Shown here: piece by piece, positions 27,252 to 36,341 of the stretch
Layout of the letters: every line of letters begins with the position of its first letter
How positions within the stretch are numbered: the stretch's first letter is position 1
From: Streptomyces caniferus
GTDB taxonomy: Bacteria; Actinomycetota; Actinomycetes; Streptomycetales; Streptomycetaceae
DNA length: 64,000 nucleotides
Direction: 5' to 3'
Assembly: GCF_009811555.1 (NCBI RefSeq)
Contig: NZ_BLIN01000005.1
Span: 3,481,501-3,545,500 of the forward strand
Position numbers and translations under genes: made by a program
The notes under the pieces: model-generated
Databases searched by the model: none
Told to the model about the DNA's origin: nothing
What the model saw: only the letters and a program-made list of their open reading frames with translations

Positions 27252-28918
27252 GCGCCCCCGCCTTCGCCCTCGCGCATCGGGATGCGGACGCCGCGCTCGG
27301 CGGCCACCTCGTCGGCGCGCTCGTAGCCCGCGTCGACGTGCCGGATGACGCCCATGCCGGGGTCGTTGGTGAGCACCCGGCGAATCTTCTCGCCGGCCAG
27401 CGGGGTGCCGTCGGCGACGGTGACCTGGCCGGCGTGGATCGAGCGGCCCATGCCCACGCCGCCGCCGTGGTGCAGCGACACCCAGGAGGCGCCGGAGGCG
27501 ACATTGACCATGGCGTTGAGCAGCGGCCAGTCGGCGATCGCGTCCGAGCCGTCCTTCATGGCCTCGGTCTCGCGGTAGGGCGAGGCGACGGAGCCGCAGT
27601 CGAGGTGGTCGCGGCCGATGGCCAGCGGGGCCTTCAGCGTCCCGTCGGCGACCATCTCGTTGAACCGCTCGCCGGCCTTGTCGCGCTCGCCGTAGCCGAG
27701 CCAGCAGATACGGGCGGGCAGGCCCTGGAAGTGCACCCGTTCACCGGCCAGCTTGATCCAGCGGGCCAGCGACTCGTTCTCCGGGAAGAGGTCCAGGATC
27801 GCCTTGTCCGTCGCGGCGATGTCCCGGGCGTCGCCGGACAGCGCGGCCCAGCGGAACGGGCCCTTGCCCTCGGCGAAGAGTGGCCGGATATAGGCGGGGA
27901 CGAAGCCGGGGAAGGCGAAGGCACGCTCATAACCGGCGAGCTGGGCCTCGCCGCGGATCGAGTTGCCGTAGTCGAAGACCTCGGCGCCGGCGTCCATGAA
28001 GCCGACCATGGCCTCGACGTGACGGGCCATCGACTCGCGCGCCCGCTGGGTGAAGTCGGCGGGCTTCGCGGCGGCGTAGGCGGCCATGTCGTCGAAGTCG
28101 ATGCCGACCGGGAGGTAGGCCAGCGGGTCGTGGGCGCTGGTCTGGTCGGTGACGATGTCGATCGGGGCGCCCTCGGCGAGCATCTGCGGCAGCAGTTCGG
28201 CGGCGTTGCCGAGCAGGCCGATCGAGAGCGGCTTGCGCTGGTCGCGGGCCTCGACGGCGAGTTCGAGGGCGTGCTTGAGGCTGTCGGCCTTCACGTCCAG
28301 GTAGCGGTGCTCGATGCGGCGCTCGATGGCACGCGGGTCGACGTCGATGCAGATCGCGACGCCGTCGTTCATGGTGACGGCGAGCGGCTGGGCGCCGCCC
28401 ATGCCGCCGAGGCCGGCGGTGAGCGTGATCGTCCCGGCGAGCGTGCCGTTGAACTTCTTGGCGGCGACGGCGGCGAAGGTCTCGTAGGTGCCCTGAAGGA
28501 TGCCCTGGGTGCCGATGTAGATCCACGAACCGGCGGTCATCTGCCCGTACATGGTCAGGCCGAGGGCCTCCAGGCGGCGGAACTCCTCCCAGTTGGCCCA
28601 GTCGCCGACGAGGTTGGAGTTGGCGATGAGCACCCGCGGCGCCCATTCGTGCGTCTGCATCACACCGACCGGCCGGCCGGACTGGACGAGCATCGTCTCG
28701 TCCTGCTTGAGCGTGGTGAGCGTGCGCACCATCGCGTCGAAGGAGCGCCAGTCGCGCGCGGCCTTGCCCGTGCCGCCGTAGACGACGAGCTGGTCCGGGT
28801 GTTCGGCCACCTCCGGATCGAGGTTGTTCTGCAGCATGCGCAGCGCGGCTTCCTGCTGCCATCCCCGAGCACTCAGCTCCGTACCGCGCGGTGCCCGCAC
28901 GGGTCGCGGTCCCGACAT
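27248..28918 (-). CDS. hutU: Urocanate hydratase
   Basis: 556 residues, the family length. The NAD+ site is [16 protein letters not shown], the catalytic-site cysteine region is GYGERDKAG, and further signatures are [18 protein letters not shown] and [19 protein letters not shown]. The tightly bound NAD+ acts as an electrophile in hydrating urocanate to imidazolonepropionate. It heads the operon hutU-M20-hutF-hutI. A GGGAGG site lies 8 bp before the ATG. The promoter at 28960-28989 is overlapped by an inverted repeat. No hutH precedes it; an unusual lyase homologue lies 8 kb away at 36710. Confidence 0.97.
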   Translation of the reverse strand: MSGPRPVRAPRGTELSARGWQQEAALRMLQNNLDPEVAEHPDQLVVYGGTGKAARDWRSFDAMVRTLTTLKQDETMLVQSGRPVGVMQTHEWAPRVLIANSNLVGDWANWEEFRRLEALGLTMYGQMTAGSWIYIGTQGILQGTYETFAAVAAKKFNGTLAGTITLTAGLGGMGGAQPLAVTMNDGVAICIDVDPRAIERRIEHRYLDVKADSLKHALELAVEARDQRKPLSIGLLGNAAELLPQMLAEGAPIDIVTDQTSAHDPLAYLPVGIDFDDMAAYAAAKPADFTQRARESMARHVEAMVGFMDAGAEVFDYGNSIRGEAQLAGYERAFAFPGFVPAYIRPLFAEGKGPFRWAALSGDARDIAATDKAILDLFPENESLARWIKLAGERVHFQGLPARICWLGYGERDKAGERFNEMVADGTLKAPLAIGRDHLDCGSVASPYRETEAMKDGSDAIADWPLLNAMVNVASGASWVSLHHGGGVGMGRSIHAGQVTVADGTPLAGEKIRRVLTNDPGMGVIRHVDAGYERADEVAAERGVRIPMREGEGGGA

Positions 28919-28951
28919 GGGCCGTGCCTCCCTGACGTCGAATGGATTGAG

Positions 28952-28989
28952 CTATTCACATATTGGGGTCGGTGAATAGTGCTAGTCAA
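28952..28989 (-). promoter_or_regulatory. hutU promoter with overlapping operator
   Basis: On the minus strand, TTGACT (28984-28989) and CAATAT (28960-28965) are spaced 18 bp. The perfect inverted repeat CTATTCAC/GTGAATAG (28952-28959, 28972-28979) brackets the -10 box, as expected for a repressor site. TATTCAC recurs upstream of the importer gene at 38324-38330. Confidence 0.6.
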
Positions 28990-29053
28990 CAGGGCGCGGT
29001 GAGCCATGCGCCGCGGGCCGCGCGAACCGGCCGCCCTTCGCCCGGAATTTTTC

Positions 29054-29099
29054 ACTTGCCCACTGGGAAAGTCTGCGCTAACTTTCCTAGTGGGCAAGT
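29054..29099 (+). promoter_or_regulatory. 19-bp palindromic operator covering a promoter
   Basis: ACTTGCCCACTGGGAAAGT (29054-29072) is mirrored by 29081-29099 with one mismatch across an 8-bp spacer. TTGCCC (29056-29061) and TAACTT (29079-29084), 17 bp apart, form a plausible promoter inside it. The likely ligand is the winged-helix protein encoded at 29646. Confidence 0.6.
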
Positions 29100-29142
29100 A
29101 AAAACGGGGAACCGTCCGGACCGCCTTGGGGAGGCGATGGGC

Positions 29143-29649
29143 ATGAGCACACCGGTGGATGCCGAACAGGCCTGGCAGGATCTGCAGCGCATCCGGGTGC
29201 CGCAGGAGCGCGTGTACGACGAGGTCGAGCGATGCGCCGAGGGCGACAGCAGGGCGACGTACACCACGGCCGGAATCATGTGGGTGTTCCTCGCCGTCTC
29301 GGGTCTCGATCTGTCGTGGTGGGCGTTCGGGCTGGCGCTCACCGCCTATGTCGCGCTGCTCGGCTCGCTGGCCGTGGTCTACAACCGCAGGACCCGGGTG
29401 CGGCTGCACCGCTCACGCCACAGCTGGCGGTCGTTCGCCACCTTCTTCGCGGGCATGGCGGTGACCGCCGTGACCATCGTGGTCTCCGGCCGGCTGGTCG
29501 ACTGGCTGGCGCTGCCGTTCGGCAGCCTGGTCCAGGCCACTGTCTCCGCGGGCGCCTTCGTCCTCTTCGTCGGCCCGGCCAACCGCTGGGCGGTCGGCTC
29601 ACTGCGCGACCGCGGCACGAGAACCCTCCGGAAGGGAACGGACCGATGA
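29143..29649 (+). CDS. Membrane protein, first gene of a regulator-ABC exporter operon
   Basis: 168 residues from the ATG at 29143, which is better spaced from the GGGGAGG site than the ATG at 29137. A soluble N-terminus (~40 residues) is followed by two helix pairs: IMWVFLAVSGLDLSWWAFGLA / YVALLGSLAVVY, then FATFFAGMAVTAVTIVVSG / QATVSAGAFVLFVG, with basic loops (RRTRVRLHRSRHSW) facing the cytoplasm. Its stop overlaps the next ATG (ATGA). I recognise no family. By position it may be a companion of the ABC-2 exporter or a sensor for the regulator. Confidence 0.72.
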   Translation: MSTPVDAEQAWQDLQRIRVPQERVYDEVERCAEGDSRATYTTAGIMWVFLAVSGLDLSWWAFGLALTAYVALLGSLAVVYNRRTRVRLHRSRHSWRSFATFFAGMAVTAVTIVVSGRLVDWLALPFGSLVQATVSAGAFVLFVGPANRWAVGSLRDRGTRTLRKGTDR

Positions 29650-30029
29650 GCACCCCGAGCGGCTTCGACGAACTGATCCACCCCTCCACCCGGCTGTCCG
29701 TGGTGGCCCTGCTCGCCGCCACGGAGTGGGCCGATTTCCCCTTCATCCGCGACAGCCTCTCGCTCAGCGACTCCGCGCTCTCCAAGCAGCTGCACACCCT
29801 GGAAGAGGCCGGATATCTGGAGATCCGCAAGGAGGGCGGCGGCCGCAAACGACGCACCAAGGTCCGGCTGACGAGCCACGGCCGGACGGCCTTCGAGGGC
29901 CATGTGGCCGCGCTCCGGGCCATCGTCGAGGGCGCGGGGCCCGCGGCGGCACCCGCGCCGGCGACGGAGTCCGCGGCCGCGGCAGCAGGGACACGGCAAC
30001 AGCAACAGCGCGCGGAGGCGGGCCGATGA
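29646..30029 (+). CDS. Winged-helix transcriptional regulator (MarR/ArsR-like)
   Basis: 127 residues. The first ~95 residues form one winged-helix domain: HPSTRLSVVALLAATEW, recognition region DSLSLSDSALSKQLHTLEEAG, and the wing YLEIRKEGGGRKRRTKVRLT. The last ~30 residues are an Ala/Gln-rich tail without structure. This single-domain type represses neighbouring export genes in many Streptomyces loci. It is coupled at both ends by ATGA overlaps. The palindrome at 29054-29099 is its probable operator, giving autoregulation. Confidence 0.85.
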   Translation: MSTPSGFDELIHPSTRLSVVALLAATEWADFPFIRDSLSLSDSALSKQLHTLEEAGYLEIRKEGGGRKRRTKVRLTSHGRTAFEGHVAALRAIVEGAGPAAAPAPATESAAAAAGTRQQQQRAEAGR

Positions 30030-31090
30030 CCACGACCGAGCAACCGACCGTCCCGCCGTCCAGGGCCCCTTCGGCGGCCACCGTCGCGGCCGGATCCGCC
30101 CGGCCCGTCATCCGGGTGCGCGACATGAGGATGGCCTACGGCGGCACCGATGTCCTGCACGGCATCGATCTGGACATCCGGCGCGGGGAGATCTTCGCGC
30201 TGCTCGGCCCCAACGGCGCGGGAAAGACCACCACCGTCGAGATCCTGGAGGGCTTCCGGCAGCGTTCCGCCGGAGAGGTCGCCGTCCTGGGGACGGACCC
30301 GGCGCGCGGCGACGACGCCTGGCGCGCCCGGATCGGCCTGGTCCTGCAGTCCTGGCGCGACCACCGCCGCTGGCAGGTGGCCGAGCTGCTGCGGCACTTC
30401 GCGCTGTACTACCCGGCTCCTCGCGATCCCGCCGAGCTGCTGGCCCTGGTCGGCCTCACCGAGCAGGCCGGACAGCAGGTCGACCGGCTGTCCGGCGGAC
30501 AGCGCCGCCGCCTCGACGTCGCACTGGCGATCGTCGGCCGCCCCGAGCTCCTCTTCCTGGACGAGCCGACCACCGGCTTCGACCCCGAGGCGCGGCGCGA
30601 CTTCCACGACCTGGTCGAACGGCTCGCCCGCGACGAGGGCGTCACGATCCTGCTCACCACCCATGACCTGGCGGAGGCCGAGCGGCTGGCCGACCGGATA
30701 GCCGTGCTGGTCAACGGCCGGATCCGGGCCGGCGGCACCCCCGCGGAACTGGCCCTCCGGGCCGCCGCGCAGGCCGAGGTCCGCTGGACGGCGGCCGATG
30801 GCACGGCCCGCCGGGAACGCACCGCGGACCCCTCCCAGCTGGTCTGGGAACTCCACCGCGACACGGGCGGACCGGTGGCCGATCTGGAGGTCCGCCGCCC
30901 GACGCTGGAGGACACCTACCTGCACATGGTGCACCGGGACGGCGGGGACGGGCCCGGGGCCGGAATCGAGAGCGGGGGCGGCGGAGCCGGGGTCGAGAGC
31001 GGGCCCGGGATCGCGGGCGAGGGCGAGGGCGAGAGCACGGGCGGAGGCAGCGGCGGGGCCGGGGCCTCGGACGGGGAGCGGCAGGCATGA
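30026..31090 (+). CDS. ABC transporter ATP-binding protein (drug-exporter type)
   Basis: 354 residues. Walker A LLGPNGAGKTTTVEIL (~65-80), signature DRLSGGQRRRLDVALAI, Walker B LLFLDEPTTGFDP and the switch LTTHDL are all present. After ~240 residues comes the ABC-2-type C-terminal part. The last ~45 residues are a Gly/Glu/Ser-rich tail (GIESGGGGAGVESGPG), unusual for the family and probably disordered. The start overlaps the regulator and the stop overlaps the permease (ATGA). It powers export by the 31087 permease; the substrate is unknown. Confidence 0.93.
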   Translation: MTTTEQPTVPPSRAPSAATVAAGSARPVIRVRDMRMAYGGTDVLHGIDLDIRRGEIFALLGPNGAGKTTTVEILEGFRQRSAGEVAVLGTDPARGDDAWRARIGLVLQSWRDHRRWQVAELLRHFALYYPAPRDPAELLALVGLTEQAGQQVDRLSGGQRRRLDVALAIVGRPELLFLDEPTTGFDPEARRDFHDLVERLARDEGVTILLTTHDLAEAERLADRIAVLVNGRIRAGGTPAELALRAAAQAEVRWTAADGTARRERTADPSQLVWELHRDTGGPVADLEVRRPTLEDTYLHMVHRDGGDGPGAGIESGGGGAGVESGPGIAGEGEGESTGGGSGGAGASDGERQA

Positions 31091-32139
31091 GGGGGACCGA
31101 CGTGACAGCAGCGACGGAAGCGACGGAAACGGCAGCGGCGACGGACACCGCCCAGGGGGCCGGGACGCCCCCGGGTACGTCCCGGGGAGCCGACGCGACA
31201 GCGAGGGCGGAGAGAGGCGCCGGCACGGGCGCGGCCGCCACGGACGCCACGGGTGCCGCGGCCGCGGGGAAGGCCGGATCGCGTCCCCGGCTCCGCTCCT
31301 GGCGGGCCGGGCTCCTGCGCGGCGGCATCGAGCTCCGCCACCTCGTCCGCAACCCCAAGGAGATGAGCGGCCATCTGATCAATGTCGTCGTCGCGCTGCT
31401 GCTCGCCGGATACATCGGCGACAAGGTGCCCGGCACCCATGTCCCGATGGCCCATCTGACGCTCGCGGGCTTCGCCGCCTATCTGCTGTTCCAGATCGGA
31501 CTGGTCAATCTCCCGCAGATCCTGGTGACCGAGCGCGAGGAGGGCGCCCTGCTGCGGCTGCGCGCCACCCCCGGCGGCATACCCGCCTATCTCGTCGCCA
31601 AGTCGCTGCTGGTGGTCGTCATGGCGTTCGGGACCCTGGTCCTCCTGCTGGGAGCCGCCGCGCTGCTGGTGGACGGGCCGCTGCCGCACGGGCCCGGCGG
31701 CTGGCTGACCCTGCTGTGGGTCAGCACGCTCGGGCTGCTCGCCGTCGTGCCGCTGGGGGCGGCCATCGGCGCGGTGCTGCCGAACCCCCGTGAGGCGCTC
31801 GCGTTGATCATGCTGCCGACGATGGCACTGCTGGTCACGTCGGGTGCGATGTTCCCGCTCAGCTCGCTGCCCGCGCTGGTGCAGAAGATCGCCTCCGTCT
31901 TCCCGCTCAAGTGGATGGCCCAGGGGCTGCGCTCGGCCCTCCTGCCGGACGCCGCGCGCGCCGCGGAACCGGCCGGTTCCTGGGAGCTGCCGACCGTGGC
32001 ACTGATACTCACCGCCTGGGCCGTCCTCGGCTTCCTGCTCGCCGTCCCCCTCCTGCGCCGCGCCGCCCGCCGCGAGTCCGGCTCCCGCCTCTCCGAACGC
32101 CACCGCAAGGCGGGGTGGGGTGGCAGCCGGACGGCCTGA
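31087..32139 (+). CDS. ABC-2 type exporter permease
   Basis: 350 residues. The first ~70 are an Ala/Thr/Gly-rich cytoplasmic leader. Six hydrophobic segments follow, starting at LINVVVALLLAGYIGD (~100) and ending with VALILTAWAVLGFLLAVPLL (~315-335). The segment PTMALLVTSGAMFPLSSLP before helix 6 is the typical ABC-2 signature. It pairs with the ATPase at 30026. The long low-complexity leader mirrors the tail of the ATPase, and the start could be internal. Confidence 0.88.
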   Translation: MRGTDVTAATEATETAAATDTAQGAGTPPGTSRGADATARAERGAGTGAAATDATGAAAAGKAGSRPRLRSWRAGLLRGGIELRHLVRNPKEMSGHLINVVVALLLAGYIGDKVPGTHVPMAHLTLAGFAAYLLFQIGLVNLPQILVTEREEGALLRLRATPGGIPAYLVAKSLLVVVMAFGTLVLLLGAAALLVDGPLPHGPGGWLTLLWVSTLGLLAVVPLGAAIGAVLPNPREALALIMLPTMALLVTSGAMFPLSSLPALVQKIASVFPLKWMAQGLRSALLPDAARAAEPAGSWELPTVALILTAWAVLGFLLAVPLLRRAARRESGSRLSERHRKAGWGGSRTA

Positions 32140-32235
32140 GCGGGAGCCGGCCGCCCGCCCCGTCCGGACAGGGGGCGGACGGGGCGGACGGCTCCCGGTT
32201 GGCGTGACACCCCCACCCAATGATGGAGTTGACCC

Positions 32236-33570
32236 ATGAACTTCACGGAGCGAGACCGTGCCGTACAGGCAGCCGTCGCGCGCGGGCTGGTGGGCCCCGG
32301 TGAGCCCGTTGCCGGCCTGCTCGACATCGCCGGGATCCGCCGTTCGGCGGCCGAACTCCGCGCCGCCTTCGAGGAGTTCACCGCACCGGGCACTCCGATC
32401 CTGCACGCCTTCGCGGTGAAGGCCGCCTCGCTCGTCCCCGTCCTGCGGCTGCTCGCGCAGGAGGGACTCGGCTGCGAGGTGGCCAGCCCCGGCGAGCTGG
32501 CGCTGGCCCGTGCCGCAGGCGTGCCGGTCGAGCGGACCGTCCTGGACTCGCCCGCCAAGACCCTCGCCGAGCTGCGGGAGGCGCTGGCTCTCGGCATCGC
32601 CGTCAACGCCGACAACGCCGAGGAGCTCGCGCGTATCGACGCGCTGATGGCCTCGGCGCCGAGCCGTGCGCCCATCGGCCTGCGGGTCAATCCCCAGATC
32701 GGCGGCGGCAGCATCGGGGCGATGAGCACCGCCACGGACACCTCGAAGTTCGGCGTCGGGCTGCGCGACGAGGGCGTCCGCGACTGGGTCGTACAGGCCT
32801 TCCTCGCGCGCCCGTGGCTGACCCGGCTGCACGCCCATGTCGGCTCCCAGGGCATGCCCCTGGAGCTCATGGCCGCGGGCGTACGGGCCCTGTTCGACCT
32901 CGCCGAGGAGATCAACGAGAAGGCCGGCCGGCAGCAGATCGACACCCTCGACATCGGCGGCGGCCTGCCGGTCAACTTCTCCTCGGACGCGACCACCCCG
33001 ACCTACCGCGAGTACGCCGCGCTGCTGCACGCGACCGTGCCCGGCCTGCTGTCCGGGCGCTACGGGATCGTCACCGAGTTCGGCCGCTCACTGCTGGCCA
33101 AGCACGGCACGGTCCTCGCCCGGGTCGAGTACGCCAAGTCGGCCGGCGGCCGGCCCATCGCCGTCACCCATGCCGGCGCCCAGGTCGCCACCCGTACGGT
33201 CTTCGTCCCCGAGGCCTGGCCGATCCGGGTCGCGGCCTACGACGCCGAGGGGCGCCCCAAGACGGGGGCTCCGGTCGCCCAGGACATCGCGGGACCGTGC
33301 TGCTTCGCGGGCGACCTGGTCGCGGAGAACCGTCCGCTCCCGCGCCTGGAGGCCGACGACCACGCGGCCCTGCTGGACACCGGCGCCTACTACTTCTCCA
33401 CCCACTTCGCCTACAACTCCCTTCCGCGCCCCGGGATCTACGGCTATGCGGCGGACGCGGACGGCACCGTCCGCTTCGCGACCGTCCGCACCCCGCAGAC
33501 CCTGGAGGAGCTGACCGCGGAGAGCGGCGGCGCGCACGCGAAGTCGCTGGGCGAGCTCGGGAGGCAGTAG
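32236..33570 (+). CDS. Type III PLP-dependent decarboxylase (diaminopimelate/ornithine decarboxylase family)
   Basis: 444 residues. The PLP lysine is in ILHAFAVKAASL (~residue 60). The barrel has GCEVASPGELALA, HAHVGSQG, the phosphate-binding DIGGGLPVNF (~240) and TEFGRSLLAK. The C-terminal beta domain has GPCCFAGDLVAENRPLP, which matches the C-x-x-x-D site that completes the neighbour's active site. True DAP decarboxylases act in lysine synthesis, but no lysine gene is nearby and several signatures deviate (H-A-F-A-V-K-A). The substrate may be another amino acid. It follows the ABC exporter by 96 bp. Confidence 0.85.
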   Translation: MNFTERDRAVQAAVARGLVGPGEPVAGLLDIAGIRRSAAELRAAFEEFTAPGTPILHAFAVKAASLVPVLRLLAQEGLGCEVASPGELALARAAGVPVERTVLDSPAKTLAELREALALGIAVNADNAEELARIDALMASAPSRAPIGLRVNPQIGGGSIGAMSTATDTSKFGVGLRDEGVRDWVVQAFLARPWLTRLHAHVGSQGMPLELMAAGVRALFDLAEEINEKAGRQQIDTLDIGGGLPVNFSSDATTPTYREYAALLHATVPGLLSGRYGIVTEFGRSLLAKHGTVLARVEYAKSAGGRPIAVTHAGAQVATRTVFVPEAWPIRVAAYDAEGRPKTGAPVAQDIAGPCCFAGDLVAENRPLPRLEADDHAALLDTGAYYFSTHFAYNSLPRPGIYGYAADADGTVRFATVRTPQTLEELTAESGGAHAKSLGELGRQ

Positions 33571-33621
33571 GGGAGGGGCGGCGGACGGCCCGGCTGCCGC
33601 GTGCCCGCCGCCACGCACCGC

Positions 33622-34248
33622 TCAGCGGCCGGCCCGTGCTCCCCCGGCCCGTACTCCCCCGGAGCGCGGCCCGCCGGCCCATGCTCCCCCGCGCCGGGCC
33701 CCGCCGGGCCGCGCATCGCCCGCGGCCGTCCCGGTCAGGGCGTACTCGCGGACCTCCTTGCCCGCCGCGCCGCCCTTCCCCACACAGTCCGTCCGCACCC
33801 ACAGCAGCGCCTCGTGCTCCCGCTCCCAGCGGCCCAGCCACAGCGCCTTGCCCCACAGCCCGAGCGCGGCCCCGGCCATCAGCAGCCCGCCGGCCGCCGG
33901 CAGCACGCACGACGAACCGACCGCCGCCAGGAAGGCGCACAGCAGCCACCAGCGGTGGGCCCGCCGCCAGACCCGCAGGGTGACCGCCCGGTCCTGCAGG
34001 ATGACGGCCTTCCCGGCGCGCGAGGCGTCACGCGCCAGCGCCGTGTACCGGCCGCGCCGGGCCAGGCAGACCACCGGCGCCGCGCCCACGCACAGCGCCG
34101 CCCCTGCCACCAGGCCGGCCGTCCGCCCGGCCGGCCCCGGCACCAGCACCCCGATCCCCGCCGCCAGCAGCCCCGGCCACCACAGCCAGCCCGCCGGCGC
34201 CCGCACCACCACGGCCACCCGCGTCAGCGCATACGCCCCGTGCCCCAC
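33622..34248 (-). CDS. Membrane protein of unknown function
   Basis: 208 residues from a GTG with a strong AGGAGGT site 6 bp upstream (the frame stays open to 34527 without support). Hydrophobic pairs at ~18-60 (WLWWPGLLAAGIGVLVPG and TAGLVAGAALCVGAAPVV) and ~90-120 (WWLLCAFLAAVGSSCVLPAAGG) suggest four helices in two hairpins. The C-terminus (~180-208) is a repeated Gly-Ala-Arg tail (GGARRGGAWAGG). I recognise no domain. It is convergent with the PLP decarboxylase. Confidence 0.6.
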   Translation of the reverse strand: MGHGAYALTRVAVVVRAPAGWLWWPGLLAAGIGVLVPGPAGRTAGLVAGAALCVGAAPVVCLARRGRYTALARDASRAGKAVILQDRAVTLRVWRRAHRWWLLCAFLAAVGSSCVLPAAGGLLMAGAALGLWGKALWLGRWEREHEALLWVRTDCVGKGGAAGKEVREYALTGTAAGDARPGGARRGGAWAGGPRSGGVRAGGARAGR

Positions 34249-34468
34249 GACAGACCTCCTCGCCCCGAGACCGCTCCGTCCCCACGTGTCCGGCACACCT
34301 GTACCGGCGGCGGATCGTAGCCAGCCCGGATGAGGATTGCCTGAGACGGCGCACGGGAGCCGGGTCGCCATGGCCAGGGGCGCGGGGCCCACCGGGACGC
34401 CGGGTCCGGCTGCCCGTACGTCCCTGCCGGCGGCCTCCGACCGGTTGGGGCCGGTGAACCGCTGAGGG

Positions 34469-35056
34469 TCAGTGGCCGCCGGACGGAACGTCGCAGCCGG
34501 TGTGGTCGGGATAGCCGCCGAAGGCATCCGCCTGGACGGCCCTGTCGTTCATCGTGCCCTCCAGGCACAGCGGAGAGGCGTCGACGAGGAACCCGACCCC
34601 CGAGGGACCGTTCTGGTAGGACTGCACCTTCCCGGCGGGGTAGCCGAGGCCGGTGAGTGCGCTGCGGGTGCGCACCGGGTCGAAGTCACCGTGCCTGCGC
34701 AGCGGTTCGAGCGCACCCTCGATGCGCTTGGCGGCCGCGAGCCCGTCGCAGCGGCTCCGGCCGTGCAGCGGGAGGGGCACCTTGAAGCCGTTGTTCTCGG
34801 CGTAGTGGTCGGTGGGCGGCGCGGCCGGACCGGAGGAGTGCGTGGCGGGCGTCGGTGTCGGTGAGGGGCTTTCGCCGGGGCACGGGAAGTCCACCGGCCT
34901 GCTCGGCGTCGCCGCCACGGTCCGCGAGGGCTCCGGCCCACCCGCGTCGTCCCCCGGCCGGTGCGTTCCGCACCCCGTCGCCAGCACGCCCCACGCCGTC
35001 AGCGCCGCCATCGGCAGCATCCCGCGCCGGACCCCCGTCGTCCTGATCATCGCCAT
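34469..35056 (-). CDS. Lipoprotein of unknown function
   Basis: 195 residues from an ATG with a GGAGG site 8 bp upstream. The signal peptide ends in a lipobox (GVLATGC; lipidated Cys29), followed by a Pro/Ser/Thr-rich spacer (~30-75) that would lift the domain off the membrane. The C-terminal ~115 residues contain GLAAAKRIEGALEPLRRHGD, SALTGLGYPAGKVQSYQN and three cysteines (RCDG, PLCLEG, GCDVP). No family is recognised. The conserved-looking G-V-G-F-L-V/C-L-E-G part resembles secreted actinobacterial proteins of unknown role. Confidence 0.7.
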   Translation of the reverse strand: MAMIRTTGVRRGMLPMAALTAWGVLATGCGTHRPGDDAGGPEPSRTVAATPSRPVDFPCPGESPSPTPTPATHSSGPAAPPTDHYAENNGFKVPLPLHGRSRCDGLAAAKRIEGALEPLRRHGDFDPVRTRSALTGLGYPAGKVQSYQNGPSGVGFLVDASPLCLEGTMNDRAVQADAFGGYPDHTGCDVPSGGH

Positions 35057-35294
35057 GCGCCGATCCTCCCGCGCGGCACGGCAGGCGTCACGGGCTTTAC
35101 GCACGGGGACAGACGAAACCGGTCAACTTCCGTGGCAACCGATCGGACGTCGACGTCACAGGCCCCGGGCGCGGGACACCGAGCACCGGCCCGGCCCGCC
35201 CCGGCCACCCCGGCCACCCACCCCGGCTCGTCCGCACCGGCTCGTCCACCCCGCCCCGCCCCGCCCCGTCCGACCCGCTCCGCGCCGCGCCTCG

Positions 35295-36341
35295 CTACTC
35301 CACGAACAACCCCCGCGCCGCCGCCCCCGCGTCGAATTCCTCCAGGCGGGCCTGGGCGTCCGGGAGCGCATCGCACATCGCCTCCAGCAGGACGCGGCCC
35401 AGCAGCATGGGGGCGCAGGCCGTGTCGAAGGCCAGGCCGGTGCCGACGGGGGCCGGAAGGAGCAGGTCGGTGTGGTGGGCGACGGGTGCGAAGGCGCTGT
35501 CGGCGACGGTGACGACGGTCAGGCCGGCCGTACGGGCGTAGTCCAGGGCGTCGACGACCTCGCGCGGGTGGCGGGGCAGGGCGAAGCAGAGCAGCGCGCC
35601 CGCGCCGGCCCGGACGGCGGCGTCGATGCGGTCGGTGAGCATGGTGCCGCCCTCGTCCAGGAGGCGGACGTCGGGGTGGACCTTGCGGGCGAAGTAGCTG
35701 AAGCCGGCGGCCTGGGCGGTGGCGGCGCGCAGCCCGAGGACGGGGAGCGGCCGGGAGGCGGCGAGGAGACGGCCGGCCTCGATCACCGGCGACGGGTCGG
35801 CGAAGGCGGCGGCGAGCCGGCGGAGGTTGTCGATCTCCGCCTGGACGGCCTGCTGGTACTCGTTGGAGGAGCCCGTGTCGCCGGGCTTGTCCGTGGGGGC
35901 GACCTCGCGCAGATGCCGGCGCAGCGCCGGGTAGCCGTCGAAGCCGAGGGCGACGGCGAAGCGGGTGACGGACGGCTGGCTGACTCCGGCCAGTTCGGCC
36001 AGTTCGACGCTGGAGAGGAAGGGCGCATCGGCGGCCCGGCGCACCATGCAGTGGGCGATCCGGCGCTGGGTGGGGGTCAGCCGGTGCCCCTCGAAGAGCT
36101 TCTGGAGGCGGGCCGCCGTACCGGTGTCCGCAGTGACCACGGCGTCCACCCCGGCCTGCGCGCCACCGCCCCGCACACCGTCACCCTGCGCGCCCCGGCC
36201 GCCCGCGCCCGCGCCGCTCGCGCCCTCGGCATGCGCACCCGCGCCGCCCGCGACCACCTCGTTCGCGCCGCCCATGTTCTTCGGCTCGCCGCCGGCCGCC
36301 GCGCCGCCGGCGCCGCTGCCGTTGTCCCCGTCCCCGCTCAT
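35295..36341 (-). CDS. RpiR/MurR-family transcriptional regulator (HTH + SIS domain)
   Basis: 348 residues. The first ~72 are a Gly/Ala-rich, low-complexity extension. The HTH domain (~78-150) has LTPTQRRIAHCMVRRAADAP and VELAELAGVSQPSVTRFAVA. The SIS domain (~190-330) has LPVLGLRAATAQAAGFSYFA and GALLCFALPRHPREVVDAL; such domains usually sense phosphosugars, but here they may bind another small metabolite. It lies 368 bp downstream of the lyase-like gene on the same strand. That makes it the best candidate regulator for the lyase, importer and hut promoters that share TATTCAC and CTGCAT motifs. Confidence 0.9.
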   Translation of the reverse strand: MSGDGDNGSGAGGAAAGGEPKNMGGANEVVAGGAGAHAEGASGAGAGGRGAQGDGVRGGGAQAGVDAVVTADTGTAARLQKLFEGHRLTPTQRRIAHCMVRRAADAPFLSSVELAELAGVSQPSVTRFAVALGFDGYPALRRHLREVAPTDKPGDTGSSNEYQQAVQAEIDNLRRLAAAFADPSPVIEAGRLLAASRPLPVLGLRAATAQAAGFSYFARKVHPDVRLLDEGGTMLTDRIDAAVRAGAGALLCFALPRHPREVVDALDYARTAGLTVVTVADSAFAPVAHHTDLLLPAPVGTGLAFDTACAPMLLGRVLLEAMCDALPDAQARLEEFDAGAAARGLFVE

